This document shows positions 25,051 through 32,540 of a stretch of 49,571 bases of DNA, one piece after another. This stretch comes from an uncultured Bacteroidales bacterium. Its GTDB lineage: Bacteria > Bacteroidota > Bacteroidia > Bacteroidales > UBA932. The DNA lies in contig ONDR01000016.1 of the NCBI GenBank assembly GCA_900316675.1, positions 1 to 49,571 of the forward strand, read 5' to 3'. The notes beneath the pieces were generated by a model that saw only the letters and a list, made by a program, of their open reading frames with translations, searched no databases and was not told where the DNA came from. The position numbers were made by a program, and so were the translations under genes. How positions within the stretch are numbered: the first letter of the stretch is position 1; each line of letters starts with the position of its first letter.

Positions 25051-27267
25051 ATGAACGAGAACCAATCTTTGTCTGCCTTCATGAAGGAATTCTTTGGATA
25101 CGATACCTTCAAAGGAGACCAGGAACAAATTATCAGACACGTGATTTCCGGCGGGAACGCGTTCGTGCTGATGCCTACAGGTGGTGGCAAATCCCTTTGC
25201 TACCAGTTGCCGGCGTTGGTGCTGGAGGGTACGGCTATAGTCATATCGCCGCTCATCGCGCTGATGAAAAACCAGGTAGATGCCATCAGGGGCTTCGTAT
25301 CCGGCAATGAGGGCATCGCACACTTCCTTAACTCATCCCTGAACAAGGCCCAGATCGCCGCGGTTCGGGAAGACCTGTTAAGCGGACAGACAAAACTGCT
25401 TTACGTCGCACCGGAATCACTGACAAAAGAAGAGAATATCGCCCTGCTAAAAGAGCTGAACATTTCATTCTATGCGGTGGACGAGGCTCACTGTATATCG
25501 GAATGGGGCCACGACTTCCGTCCGGAATACCGCCGCATCAGGGCCATTGTGGACGAGATTCATCCCGCCCCCATCATCGCCCTGACGGCAACTGCTACGC
25601 CTAAGGTGCAGAGCGACATCCTCAAAAACCTGGGAATCCAGGATGCGAGGGTGTTCAAATCGTCCTTCAACCGCCCCAACCTTTACTACGAAGTACGGGA
25701 TAAAGTAGAGCCGGAAAAGGACATAATCCGCTTCATAAAACAGAACCCAGGAAAGTCCGGAATCATATACTGCCTTAGCCGCAAAAAGGTAGAGGAAATG
25801 GCTCAGCTGCTGGTAATTAACGGCATTCCGGCACTTCCCTACCACGCCGGCCTGGACGCCAAAGTGCGTTCAGAGAACCAGGACGCCTTCCTAATGGAAG
25901 AAGTCAACGTGATTGTGGCCACCATCGCCTTCGGCATGGGTATCGATAAACCTGATGTCAGGTTCGTCATTCATTACGACATCCCAAAGAGCATTGAGGG
26001 CTATTATCAAGAGACCGGTCGCGCCGGACGTGATGGGCTTGAGGGCCGATGCATCACATATTACAGCTACAAAGACATCCGCAAGCTGGAGAAGTTCATG
26101 CAGGGCAAGCCTGTGTCAGAGCAGGAAATCGGCCGCCAGCTGCTGATGGAAACCGTGGCTTACGCAGAATCCAGCGAATGCCGCAGGAAGCTGCTGCTCA
26201 ATTACTTTGGAGAGGATTATCCGCAAGACAACTGCCATAACTGTGACAACTGCGTGAATCCTAAGCCGCGCTTCAACGGCCAGGATGACATGAAGTTGGT
26301 CATCGACCTTATCCTGTCCCTGCCTGAGCGCTTCAAGATGGAGCATCTGGCCTGCATACTGGCGGGTACTTCCAATGCTCTTATCAAGTCTTACAAACAC
26401 GACAAAATATCTTTCTTTGGCGCAGGAAAAGCTCATTCAGAGAAGTTCTGGTGCATGGTTGTGCATCAGGGAATGATACACCACCTGCTTAACAAAGATA
26501 TTGAGAGTTACGGACTTATAGAGGTTACGGACAAGGGTCTGGAGTTCCGCGACAATCCTTGGACCATCATGCTCACAGAAGACCGCGTCTTCTCTGAAGG
26601 CACTGCTACGGACGAGGACGAGGATGAAGAGACCGCAGCTGCCAACGCTGCAATGCGCGGCGGTGGAGGTGGCGGTGATCCCGTGCTTCTGTCCATGCTC
26701 AAGGATCTTCGCAAAGACATGGCCAAGAAGCTTAAGCTTCAGCCTTGGGTTATTTTCACGGATCCTTCTTTGGAAGACATGTCCATATCCTACCCCATTA
26801 CTATCGACGAGCTTAAGAACTGCCAGGGCGTGGGTGAAGGTAAGGCCCGCAAGTTTGGCGAAGAGTTCATGAAGCTTATCCGTAAGTATGTAGAAGAGAA
26901 TGAGATAAGCCGTCCGGACGACTTTGTTGTAAAGAGCATGGCCAGCCGTTCAGAGGGCAGGATCTACATCATCCAATGCATCGACAGGCGCATGGATCTG
27001 GAGGATATCGCCTCTGCCCGTGGAATGGAGTTCGACGAGCTTTTGTGCGAGATAGAGAACATTGTGGAATACGGCACCAAACTGAACCTTGACTACTACA
27101 TTAAGGCTAACATCGACCAGGATGTGATTGACGATATCTACTCTTACTTCAAGGAAGAGGCTGAATCTGATTCAATTGAAGATGCGATCAAAGAGCTTGG
27201 TCCGGACTACGAGGAATTCGAGGTCCGTCTGGTTCGCCTTAAGTTCTTGTGCGAGGTTGCAAATTAG
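25051..27267 (+). CDS. recQ: ATP-dependent DNA helicase RecQ
   Basis: 3'-5' helicase in recombination and fork repair. 738 residues. Walker A TGGGKS at 43-48, DEAH box in VDEAHCISEWGHDFRPEY, motif VI ETGRAGRDG, zinc site CRRKLLLNYFGE...NCHNCDNC, winged helix, and an HRDC domain at about 545-625. A glycine run (RGGGGGGD) links the RQC and HRDC parts. The ~110 residues after the HRDC domain are acidic and helical, as in long Bacteroidetes RecQ. Converges on miaA with 3 bp between stops. Confidence 0.96.
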   Translation: MNENQSLSAFMKEFFGYDTFKGDQEQIIRHVISGGNAFVLMPTGGGKSLCYQLPALVLEGTAIVISPLIALMKNQVDAIRGFVSGNEGIAHFLNSSLNKAQIAAVREDLLSGQTKLLYVAPESLTKEENIALLKELNISFYAVDEAHCISEWGHDFRPEYRRIRAIVDEIHPAPIIALTATATPKVQSDILKNLGIQDARVFKSSFNRPNLYYEVRDKVEPEKDIIRFIKQNPGKSGIIYCLSRKKVEEMAQLLVINGIPALPYHAGLDAKVRSENQDAFLMEEVNVIVATIAFGMGIDKPDVRFVIHYDIPKSIEGYYQETGRAGRDGLEGRCITYYSYKDIRKLEKFMQGKPVSEQEIGRQLLMETVAYAESSECRRKLLLNYFGEDYPQDNCHNCDNCVNPKPRFNGQDDMKLVIDLILSLPERFKMEHLACILAGTSNALIKSYKHDKISFFGAGKAHSEKFWCMVVHQGMIHHLLNKDIESYGLIEVTDKGLEFRDNPWTIMLTEDRVFSEGTATDEDEDEETAAANAAMRGGGGGGDPVLLSMLKDLRKDMAKKLKLQPWVIFTDPSLEDMSISYPITIDELKNCQGVGEGKARKFGEEFMKLIRKYVEENEISRPDDFVVKSMASRSEGRIYIIQCIDRRMDLEDIASARGMEFDELLCEIENIVEYGTKLNLDYYIKANIDQDVIDDIYSYFKEEAESDSIEDAIKELGPDYEEFEVRLVRLKFLCEVAN

Positions 27268-27270
27268 CCT

Positions 27271-28131
27271 TTAGAGTGACATAAAACGGACCTCAGGGTC
27301 ACGTCTCCACCAGGTAAGCTGCCGTTTGGCATAATGCCTGGTGTTTGTTTTTATCTTTTCTGCGGCTTGTTCAAGGGTGCAGTTACCGTCCAGATAATCA
27401 AAGATTTCTGCATAGCCTACGGTGCGAAGGGCCGGGAGATTGCGATACTGCTGCAGGCTGCGGACTTCTTCTACAAGCCCGTCTTCAAGCATCTGATCTA
27501 CGCGTTTTGAAATGCGTTCTGCCATTTCTTCGCGCGGGCGCACCATGCAGATTTTTTCAATTTCGAAGTCCCTTTTCTTGGCCGCCGTCTGTTTAAAAGA
27601 AGAGAAGGTTTTGCCGGATAGGAGGCATACTTCCACGGCGCGCAGCACCCTTTGCGGGTTGGTTATGTCGATATTGCTATATGCCTCAGGGTCAAGTCTT
27701 TTCAGGTCCATGCGCAGGGATTCCAGACCTTCTTCCCGAAGCCTGCGGTCAAGGTCTTCACGCAGTTGGGGATCGGCTTTGGGAACGTCGGGAAGGCCGC
27801 TGCAAAGGGCCTCTACAAAGAAGCCGGAGCCGCCGCTGGCCACCAGGACTTCGTGCCCATCGGCAAAAAGGTTGTCCATCAGTGCCAGGGCCTCAACTTC
27901 GTAGTCGCCGGCCGTGTAGGGCTGAAGGATGCTGTGATCCTGGATGAAGTAGTGCTTTACCGCCGCCAGTTCTTCTTTTGAGGGAACGGCGGTGCCAATG
28001 GACATCTCTTTATAGATTTGTCTGGAGTCGCAGGATATTATTGGGGAACCGTATTTTTGCGCAAGGCCTATGCTCCAGGCGGTTTTGCCTACAGCTGTTG
28101 GTCCGGAGACTATTATGAGCTTGCGGGCCAT
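27271..28131 (-). CDS. miaA: tRNA dimethylallyltransferase
   Basis: Transfers an isopentenyl group to A37 of tRNAs reading UNN codons. 286 residues. P-loop GPTAVGKT at 10-17, ISCDSRQIYKEMSIGT, VASGGSGFF, and NPQRVLRAVEV are all family signatures; it ends QLTWWRRDPEVRFMSL. Slightly short but complete. It follows the pRiA4b-like gene by 12 bp. Confidence 0.96.
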   Translation of the reverse strand: MARKLIIVSGPTAVGKTAWSIGLAQKYGSPIISCDSRQIYKEMSIGTAVPSKEELAAVKHYFIQDHSILQPYTAGDYEVEALALMDNLFADGHEVLVASGGSGFFVEALCSGLPDVPKADPQLREDLDRRLREEGLESLRMDLKRLDPEAYSNIDITNPQRVLRAVEVCLLSGKTFSSFKQTAAKKRDFEIEKICMVRPREEMAERISKRVDQMLEDGLVEEVRSLQQYRNLPALRTVGYAEIFDYLDGNCTLEQAAEKIKTNTRHYAKRQLTWWRRDPEVRFMSL

Positions 28132-28143
28132 GTGCAGCGGGCA

Positions 28144-28713
28144 TTAAAGGGCGCCTTCGTCCTCGTCGTAAAGCTCTTCTCCGTCCTCGTCTGCACCGTC
28201 TGCCTCTTCGTCTGCGTCGTCGAAGTCTTCGTCGTCATCGTCAAAGTCCTCGTCTGAAGAGGCTTTAAGGTTGCGAAGGTGCTTCTGGTCGTCCGGAAGG
28301 TCTTCGTAGGCTACGTAGCCGTTCTCGAATTCTGCGGGAACGGGACCTTTGGTTTCTACCAGCAGAGGGTAAAGGGCGTCGGGGGTTTCTGCGACCTCGC
28401 CTTCAAAGGTGATAATAACGCTTTTGCGATTGGCTACGTCGTAGAAGTATACAAATGAGGCGATTCCCTTGGCAACGGTCTGCTTTACGGTGACGGTGTC
28501 AACGGCGCCTGCGCCAAGGTCAAAAAGGCCGTAGCGGGCTACCAGATTGCCGTTTGCGTCCAGTGCTTTGAACTGGATGAGCTGGTCCTGGGGGAATTCA
28601 AGTTCGTCCCTGAGGAGCTTGTGGAAGTCGTAAAGTGTGGTGGCCGCTTTAAGGTCATATACCCGGGCGAAGCCCTTGAGTCCGGCCAGGGAAACTCTAT
28701 ATCTTAATGCCAT
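28144..28713 (-). CDS. pRiA4b ORF-3-like protein with polyacidic tail
   Basis: 189 residues from MALRYRVSLAG (the frame extends 13 codons further but that ATG overlaps the promoter zone). The fold and motifs (YDFHKLL, FVYFYD, KGPVPAEFENGY) match the plasmid pRiA4b ORF-3 / IS1096 TnpR-passenger family, function unknown, common as a stand-alone gene in Bacteroidetes. The last 45 residues are nearly all Asp/Glu. It is immediately upstream of miaA. A -7 box TATCTTTG lies at 28739-28746 on the minus strand. Confidence 0.8.
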   Translation of the reverse strand: MALRYRVSLAGLKGFARVYDLKAATTLYDFHKLLRDELEFPQDQLIQFKALDANGNLVARYGLFDLGAGAVDTVTVKQTVAKGIASFVYFYDVANRKSVIITFEGEVAETPDALYPLLVETKGPVPAEFENGYVAYEDLPDDQKHLRNLKASSDEDFDDDDEDFDDADEEADGADEDGEELYDEDEGAL

Positions 28714-28738
28714 ATTTAGTCCATTGTTGTTTCTACCG

Positions 28739-28746
28739 CAAAGATA
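28739..28746 (-). promoter_or_regulatory. -7 box upstream of the pRiA4b-like gene
   Basis: TATCTTTG on the minus strand, 25 bp before the chosen ATG at 28713. It argues for the shorter start. No clear -33 TTTG at the usual distance. Confidence 0.5.
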
Positions 28747-28811
28747 CAACAATTCCTTTATCCACGACGAAAATTTTTTCGGATTTCTCCGGATGAGATG
28801 GCGAGCAATCC

Positions 28812-29306
28812 CTATAAGAGCTTCAGGGCGATGGCGGCGCAGGCTTCGGCGTCGGCAAGGGCGTGATGGTGGCGGGTAATGTCGTAGCCACAGGCGCAGG
28901 CGACAGTTTGGAGCTGATGATTAGGAAGCATCCTTCCAAAGTGTCGTCGGGATGCAGCCAGGGTGTCGAAGAATTCGTAGTCCGGATAATCCATACGGTA
29001 AACGCCGTGGACGGCCTTAAGGCAGCCCTCGTCAAAACGGGCATTGTGCGCCACCAGGGGCAGGCCCTCGATGAGCGGGGCAATCTGCTCCCAGACGCGC
29101 GGGAACACCGGCGCGTCCATGGTGTCATCGGCACAAAGGCCATGCACGCGCATGCAGAACCACTGGTAGTACTCCGGCTCCGGGTGGATCAGGCTGTAGA
29201 ACCGGTCCACGATCTGCCCGTCGCGCACAAGCACTACACCCACGCTGCACACGCTTGACGGCTGCTCATTCGCCGTCTCAAAATCTATCGCTGCGAAGTC
29301 TTTCAT
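28812..29306 (-). CDS. DEDDh 3'-5' exonuclease (DnaQ-like)
   Basis: 164 residues. Exo I AIDFET (Asp8, Glu10), Exo II HNARFD, Exo III HHHALADAEA carry the four acidic residues and the catalytic His of the DEDDh class. This short form resembles the stand-alone epsilon-like exonucleases of Bacteroidetes rather than replicative DnaQ. The -7 box TATCTTTG at 29312-29319 (minus) ends 5 bp before the ATG, so the message is nearly leaderless. To its left is a 98-bp gap before the pRiA4b-like gene; to its right the repeat patch. Confidence 0.92.
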   Translation of the reverse strand: MKDFAAIDFETANEQPSSVCSVGVVLVRDGQIVDRFYSLIHPEPEYYQWFCMRVHGLCADDTMDAPVFPRVWEQIAPLIEGLPLVAHNARFDEGCLKAVHGVYRMDYPDYEFFDTLAASRRHFGRMLPNHQLQTVACACGYDITRHHHALADAEACAAIALKLL

Positions 29307-29408
29307 AACTGCAAAGATACGAATTCCGCAAACACATCCAATTCGGCAAGTCGGCTACCGACCATATTACGGCGATTGTGGACGGTTGCTGTGCCAAGAG
29401 TCTTCCCT

Positions 29409-29424
29409 GAAAAAAGTTGACTGA
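29409..29424 (+). repeat. 16-bp direct repeat shared with 224-239
   Basis: GAAAAAAGTTGACTGA, identical to the word beside composite repeat copy A; here 200 bp from copy B and in the same strand sense although the composite copies are inverted relative to each other. Confidence 0.5.
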
Positions 29425-29492
29425 GGGTAGTGGTCCATAATTTTACCGACTACTATCACGGCCGGGGCAGTTGGGGTGCGCAGGGATTGCGA

Positions 29493-29547
29493 AGCCAGAG
29501 GGTGATGTGCCCGGGAGCGTGAGTTTCCCGGACACTTTGCCCTCTGG
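29493..29547 (+). repeat. 55-bp hairpin repeat, copy H3 (intergenic)
   Basis: GCCAGAGGGT on the left pairs with GCCCTCTGGC on the right; inner arms GTGCCCGGG/CCCGGACAC pair except for one G-T-type position; loop AGCGTGAGTTT. The lengths of all segments equal those of H1 and H2. Read in the same frame as in dnaX it gives PEGDVPGSVSFPDTLPSG, again open. Confidence 0.88.
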
Positions 29548-29624
29548 CGTGGGAGCCTCCTGGTAGCCGGCGAGCCGCGTTATGCGAGCCGACGGTGCAA
29601 ACTATTTTCAGGGCCGGAAGTCCA

Positions 29625-29794
29625 CTACTTCCACGCCCACAAAAACACGCCTTTATAACAACTTAATTATCAGCATGTTACAACGGCGAAAAAATCAAGG
29701 TGTGGAAGTAGCGGAAAAATTTCTCTACTACTTCCACGCGGCGATTTATAAACGCTTGATTTACAAACAGTTGCAAACAGGGGTGAGGAAGTAG
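29625..29794 (-). repeat. Composite palindromic repeat, copy B (inverted)
   Basis: The 87-bp unit is at 29625-29711, the 16-bp spacer at 29712-29727 and the 67-bp unit at 29728-29794. Its reverse complement aligns with copy A in unit order, unit length and spacer length; the right arm of the 67-bp unit has an inserted A and lost G (GTGAGGAAGTAG). Interiors have diverged substantially while the arms stay nearly identical. Confidence 0.85.
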
Positions 29795-29869
29795 CGGCCG
29801 CTGTGCCATGTTGTCGGTGTGGAAGTAGCGGCTACCAAGCAATTGCTAGGGCTTTTCCAAAAGAATCCG

Positions 29870-29877
29870 TATCTTTG
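29870..29877 (+). promoter_or_regulatory. -7 box for the A1S_2505-like gene
   Basis: TATCTTTG, 30 bp before the ATG at 29908, with a T-rich block (CTTTTCC) near the -33 position. Confidence 0.55.
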
Positions 29878-29907
29878 TGATACTACAGAAGTATTCTTTG
29901 TGAAGCT

Positions 29908-30318
29908 ATGGAAGAGAGTATTTATAACGGAGTTAAGCGGCCAAATTTTACGCCGGAAAGTATTTCAGAGCTGAGGGCCGACGAGGTCTTTGTTTTTGGA
30001 AGCAATCTGGCCGGGATGCACGGCGGCGGGGCTGCGTGGGTGGCCTTCCGTAAATTTGGCGCAGAAATGGGCGTTGGCGTAGGCCTGCGCGGGCAAAGCT
30101 ATGCGATCCCTACGATGCAGGGTGGTGTGGAAACAATCAAACCCTACGTTGACGAATTCATCGCCTTTGCAAAGGAGCATCCGGAACTCTTCTTTTACGT
30201 CACCCGCATTGGGTGCGGAATCGCCGGCTTCAGGGATAAACAAATCGCCCCACTATTTGCCGAGGCGATTGATGTTACCAACATTTGTCTGCCGGAAACC
30301 TTCGTAGACTATCTTTAG
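29908..30318 (+). CDS. A1S_2505-like small protein
   Basis: 136 residues, no signal peptide. The core VFVFGSNLAGMHGGGAA, GLRGQSYAIPT and FYVTRIGCGIAGF is the pattern I know from proteins annotated as A1S_2505-type phage non-structural proteins, which are also common as single chromosomal genes in Bacteroidetes. The Gly-rich loops suggest a nucleotide-binding, macro-like fold, but no activity is established to my knowledge. No phage genes surround it. It overlaps the convergent FKBP gene by 4 bp. Confidence 0.75.
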   Translation: MEESIYNGVKRPNFTPESISELRADEVFVFGSNLAGMHGGGAAWVAFRKFGAEMGVGVGLRGQSYAIPTMQGGVETIKPYVDEFIAFAKEHPELFFYVTRIGCGIAGFRDKQIAPLFAEAIDVTNICLPETFVDYL

Positions 30319-30725
30319 CGCTCGATTTTTACCAGTTTCATAGTAAAAATAAGGGTGCTGTGGGCGGGGATACCGTCCATTTTCATAGCACCGTAGCCCC
30401 ATTTGGCTGGAATGAAGACTTCCCATTTATCGCCCTCGTGCATACGTGTAAGGGCGATTTGCCAGCCCATGATTAGGTCCCTGACCAGAAATAATGCCGG
30501 CAGGCTGTCCTGCTCTGTGGAATCGAACACGGTGCCATCGATCAGGCGACCGGTGTAATGGACATATACGATGCCGCTGGGCTTGGGGCATTTTGTGCCG
30601 TGGCCTTCTTCCAGCACGCGGTACATGACGCCGTTATCCAGAACGTGGATGTCCTCCTTTTGGGCCATTTCGGCCAGGAAAGCCTCGTTGGCTTCTTTAT
30701 AGGGATTGGAATGTTTTTGTTTCAT
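30315..30725 (-). CDS. FKBP-type peptidyl-prolyl isomerase (cytoplasmic)
   Basis: 136 residues without a signal peptide. The FKBP domain spans about 30-135 with VYVHYTGRLIDGTVFDS, LIMGWQIALTRM and IPAKWGYGAMKMDGIPAHS; the short N-terminal helix is charged. It catalyses Xaa-Pro isomerisation in the cytoplasm (inference from the missing signal). The minus-strand box TATCTTTG at 30731-30738 ends 5 bp before the ATG. Confidence 0.93.
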   Translation of the reverse strand: MKQKHSNPYKEANEAFLAEMAQKEDIHVLDNGVMYRVLEEGHGTKCPKPSGIVYVHYTGRLIDGTVFDSTEQDSLPALFLVRDLIMGWQIALTRMHEGDKWEVFIPAKWGYGAMKMDGIPAHSTLIFTMKLVKIER

Positions 30726-30748
30726 AGCTGCAAAGATAAGGATTCCTC

Positions 30749-30779
30749 TTTGAAATCTCCGGGGGATGTGCTATATTTG
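30749..30779 (+). promoter_or_regulatory. Consensus Bacteroidetes promoter for yigZ
   Basis: TTTG (30749-30752), exactly 19 bp, then TATATTTG (30772-30779). This is the best full match in the window. The ATG follows 7 bp later, so the transcript is nearly leaderless. Confidence 0.8.
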
Positions 30780-30786
30780 TTAATCT

Positions 30787-31386
30787 ATGAGCAATCCGGA
30801 TAAATACATGAGCATTGCGGCGCCGGCACAGGGCCTGTTCAAGGACAATGGCAGCCGCTTCATTGCCTTTGCGTATCCGGTAGAGAGCATAGAAGAGGTT
30901 AAGCCGCTGGTGGATGCCCTGAAGAAGGAATACCACGACGCCCGCCACCACTGCTTTGCATACCGAATCGGCCATAAGGGCGATGTGTTCAGGGCGAACG
31001 ACGACGGCGAGCCGTCCGGCAGTGCAGGCCGCCCTATCCTTGGGCAGATTGACTCCGCCGGACTTAGCGATATCCTGATTGTGGTTGTGCGATACTTTGG
31101 TGGCATCAAACTTGGTATTCCAGGACTGATAAGGGCCTACAAGACCTCTACCGCCGACGCCCTGGCAGCGGCCACGGTAGTGGAAAAGACAGCCTGCCAG
31201 CACTTTACGGTGGAGTTCGAATACCTGCAGATGAATTCTGTGATGAAGGTTCTGAAGGACATGGGCCTGCCGCAGCAAAACCAGGTGTTCGGAGAAAAAT
31301 GCAGCATCGGGACGAAGGTTCCGTTGTCGCAGATTGACACTTTTTTGGAAAAAATGAACAATATTTGCTTAAACATTGTTAAATGA
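30787..31386 (+). CDS. yigZ: IMPACT/YigZ family protein
   Basis: 199 residues. The N-terminal UPF0029/IMPACT domain carries HHCFAYRIG, FRANDDGEPSGSAGRPIL and VVVRYFGGIKLG; a smaller DUF1949-type C-terminal domain follows. Bacterial YigZ has no agreed function; eukaryotic IMPACT inhibits the kinase GCN2. Monocistronic from its own strong promoter, and followed by the serC promoter. Confidence 0.92.
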   Translation: MSNPDKYMSIAAPAQGLFKDNGSRFIAFAYPVESIEEVKPLVDALKKEYHDARHHCFAYRIGHKGDVFRANDDGEPSGSAGRPILGQIDSAGLSDILIVVVRYFGGIKLGIPGLIRAYKTSTADALAAATVVEKTACQHFTVEFEYLQMNSVMKVLKDMGLPQQNQVFGEKCSIGTKVPLSQIDTFLEKMNNICLNIVK

Positions 31387-31398
31387 TTAAAATTTAGC

Positions 31399-31406
31399 TA
31401 TCTTAG
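31399..31406 (+). promoter_or_regulatory. Probable -7 box for serC-serA
   Basis: TATCTTAG, one mismatch from TAnnTTTG, with ATTG 20 bp upstream. The leader to the serC ATG is about 50 nt and AT-rich. Confidence 0.5.
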
Positions 31407-31461
31407 CGGCGAATTTTAAAAAAATTGTAACACAAAATATTAATTTCACTTATAATCTGAC

Positions 31462-32535
31462 ATGGGAAAAGTTCACGTATTCAATGCAGGCCCCTGCATC
31501 CTGCCTCAGGAGGCCATCGATAAGACCATCGAAGCACTGAAAGACTTTAAAGGCACAGGCATTTCCGTACTCTCAATCTCTCACAGGACCAAAGAGTGGG
31601 AAGAGACTATGAACGAGTGCCGCGCACTCTGGAAAGAGCTCCTCAACATTCCCGACACCCACGAGGTTGTATTCCTTGGCGGCGGTGCATCCCTGCAGTT
31701 CCTTTATGTAGCAATGAACTTCCTTGAGAAGAAGGCTGCTTACCTTGATACCGGCGTTTGGGCCCACAAGGCACTGCAGCAGGCTCAGGGCATCGGCGAA
31801 GCATACGCTATCGCCTGCTCAAAGGACAAGAACTACACCTACATCCCCAAGGGCTACGAGATCCCTACAGATCTTGACTACTTCCACATCACTACCAACA
31901 ACACCATCTACGGAACAGAGATTAAGGAAGATTACGACTGCCCCGTTCCGCTCATCGCCGATATGTCTTCTGACATCATGTCACGTCCCGTTGATGTAAG
32001 CAAGTATGCAATGATCTACGGTGGCGCACAGAAGAACGTAGGCCCTGCCGGCGTTATCTTTGCTATCATCCGCAAGGATGCCCTTGGAAAGGTAAGCCGC
32101 TACATCCCTACTATGCTCGATTATAAGACTCATATAGAGAAAGAGAGCATGTTCAATACTCCTCCGGTATTCGCAATCTATGTTATGACCGAGACCCTCC
32201 GCTGGCTCAAGAGCATCGGCGGCGTAAAGGCCATACAGAAGATCAACGAGGAAAAAGCCGCTCTCCTTTACAACGAGATCGACCGCAACAGCATGTTCGT
32301 TGGCACCGCAGCCAAAGAAGACCGCTCTCTCATGAACGTATGCTTTGTAATGGCTCCCGGCAAGGAAGACCTGCAGGACGAGTTCTTTGCATTTGCAAAG
32401 GCTCAGGGCATGGTCGGCATCAAGGGCCACCGCAGCGTAGGCGGCTTCCGTGCTTCCCTTTACAACGCTTGCAAGAAAGAGGACGTAGAGGCACTGGTAG
32501 CTTGCATGCAGGAATTCGAAAAACTTCATAAATAA
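31462..32535 (+). CDS. serC: 3-phosphoserine/phosphohydroxythreonine aminotransferase
   Basis: PLP enzyme of serine biosynthesis: 3-phosphohydroxypyruvate plus glutamate to phosphoserine. 357 residues. N-terminal [10 protein letters not shown], the GGGASLQF phosphate contact, and the PLP lysine in [12 protein letters not shown] are present; ends with [16 protein letters not shown]. It is 5 bp upstream of serA and clearly an operon with it. The enzyme can also act in pyridoxal phosphate synthesis. Confidence 0.97.
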   Translation: MGKVHVFNAGPCILPQEAIDKTIEALKDFKGTGISVLSISHRTKEWEETMNECRALWKELLNIPDTHEVVFLGGGASLQFLYVAMNFLEKKAAYLDTGVWAHKALQQAQGIGEAYAIACSKDKNYTYIPKGYEIPTDLDYFHITTNNTIYGTEIKEDYDCPVPLIADMSSDIMSRPVDVSKYAMIYGGAQKNVGPAGVIFAIIRKDALGKVSRYIPTMLDYKTHIEKESMFNTPPVFAIYVMTETLRWLKSIGGVKAIQKINEEKAALLYNEIDRNSMFVGTAAKEDRSLMNVCFVMAPGKEDLQDEFFAFAKAQGMVGIKGHRSVGGFRASLYNACKKEDVEALVACMQEFEKLHK

Positions 32536-32540
32536 TTGAC

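Larger units (their letters stand above)
29307..29907. other. 600-bp gene-free patch rich in repeats
   Basis: No credible coding sequence. From left to right it holds the exonuclease promoter, the 16-bp word at 29409, the third 55-bp hairpin at 29493-29547, composite palindrome copy B at 29625-29794, an extra GTGGAAGTAG arm at 29819-29828, and the promoter of the next gene. The 70-residue open frame crossing copy B has no usual start and its in-frame similarity to copy A is not biased to third codon positions. Confidence 0.65.

Noticed and set aside
29625..29794. Repeat units as a CRISPR array
   Set aside because: There are only two units, the common sequence is in inverted arms rather than direct repeats, and no cas gene is present.
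29582..29794. 70-residue open frame across composite repeat copy B as a gene
   Set aside because: Similarity to copy A is spread over all codon positions and follows the palindromic arms, copy A breaks the frame, and no start signal is seen.
29908..30318. Prophage at the A1S_2505-like gene
   Set aside because: No integrase, structural or lysis genes are nearby; neighbours are housekeeping genes.
31878..31887. CTACTTCCAC inside serC as another repeat arm
   Set aside because: It encodes conserved SerC residues (DYFHIT) and has no partner arm within 100 bp.
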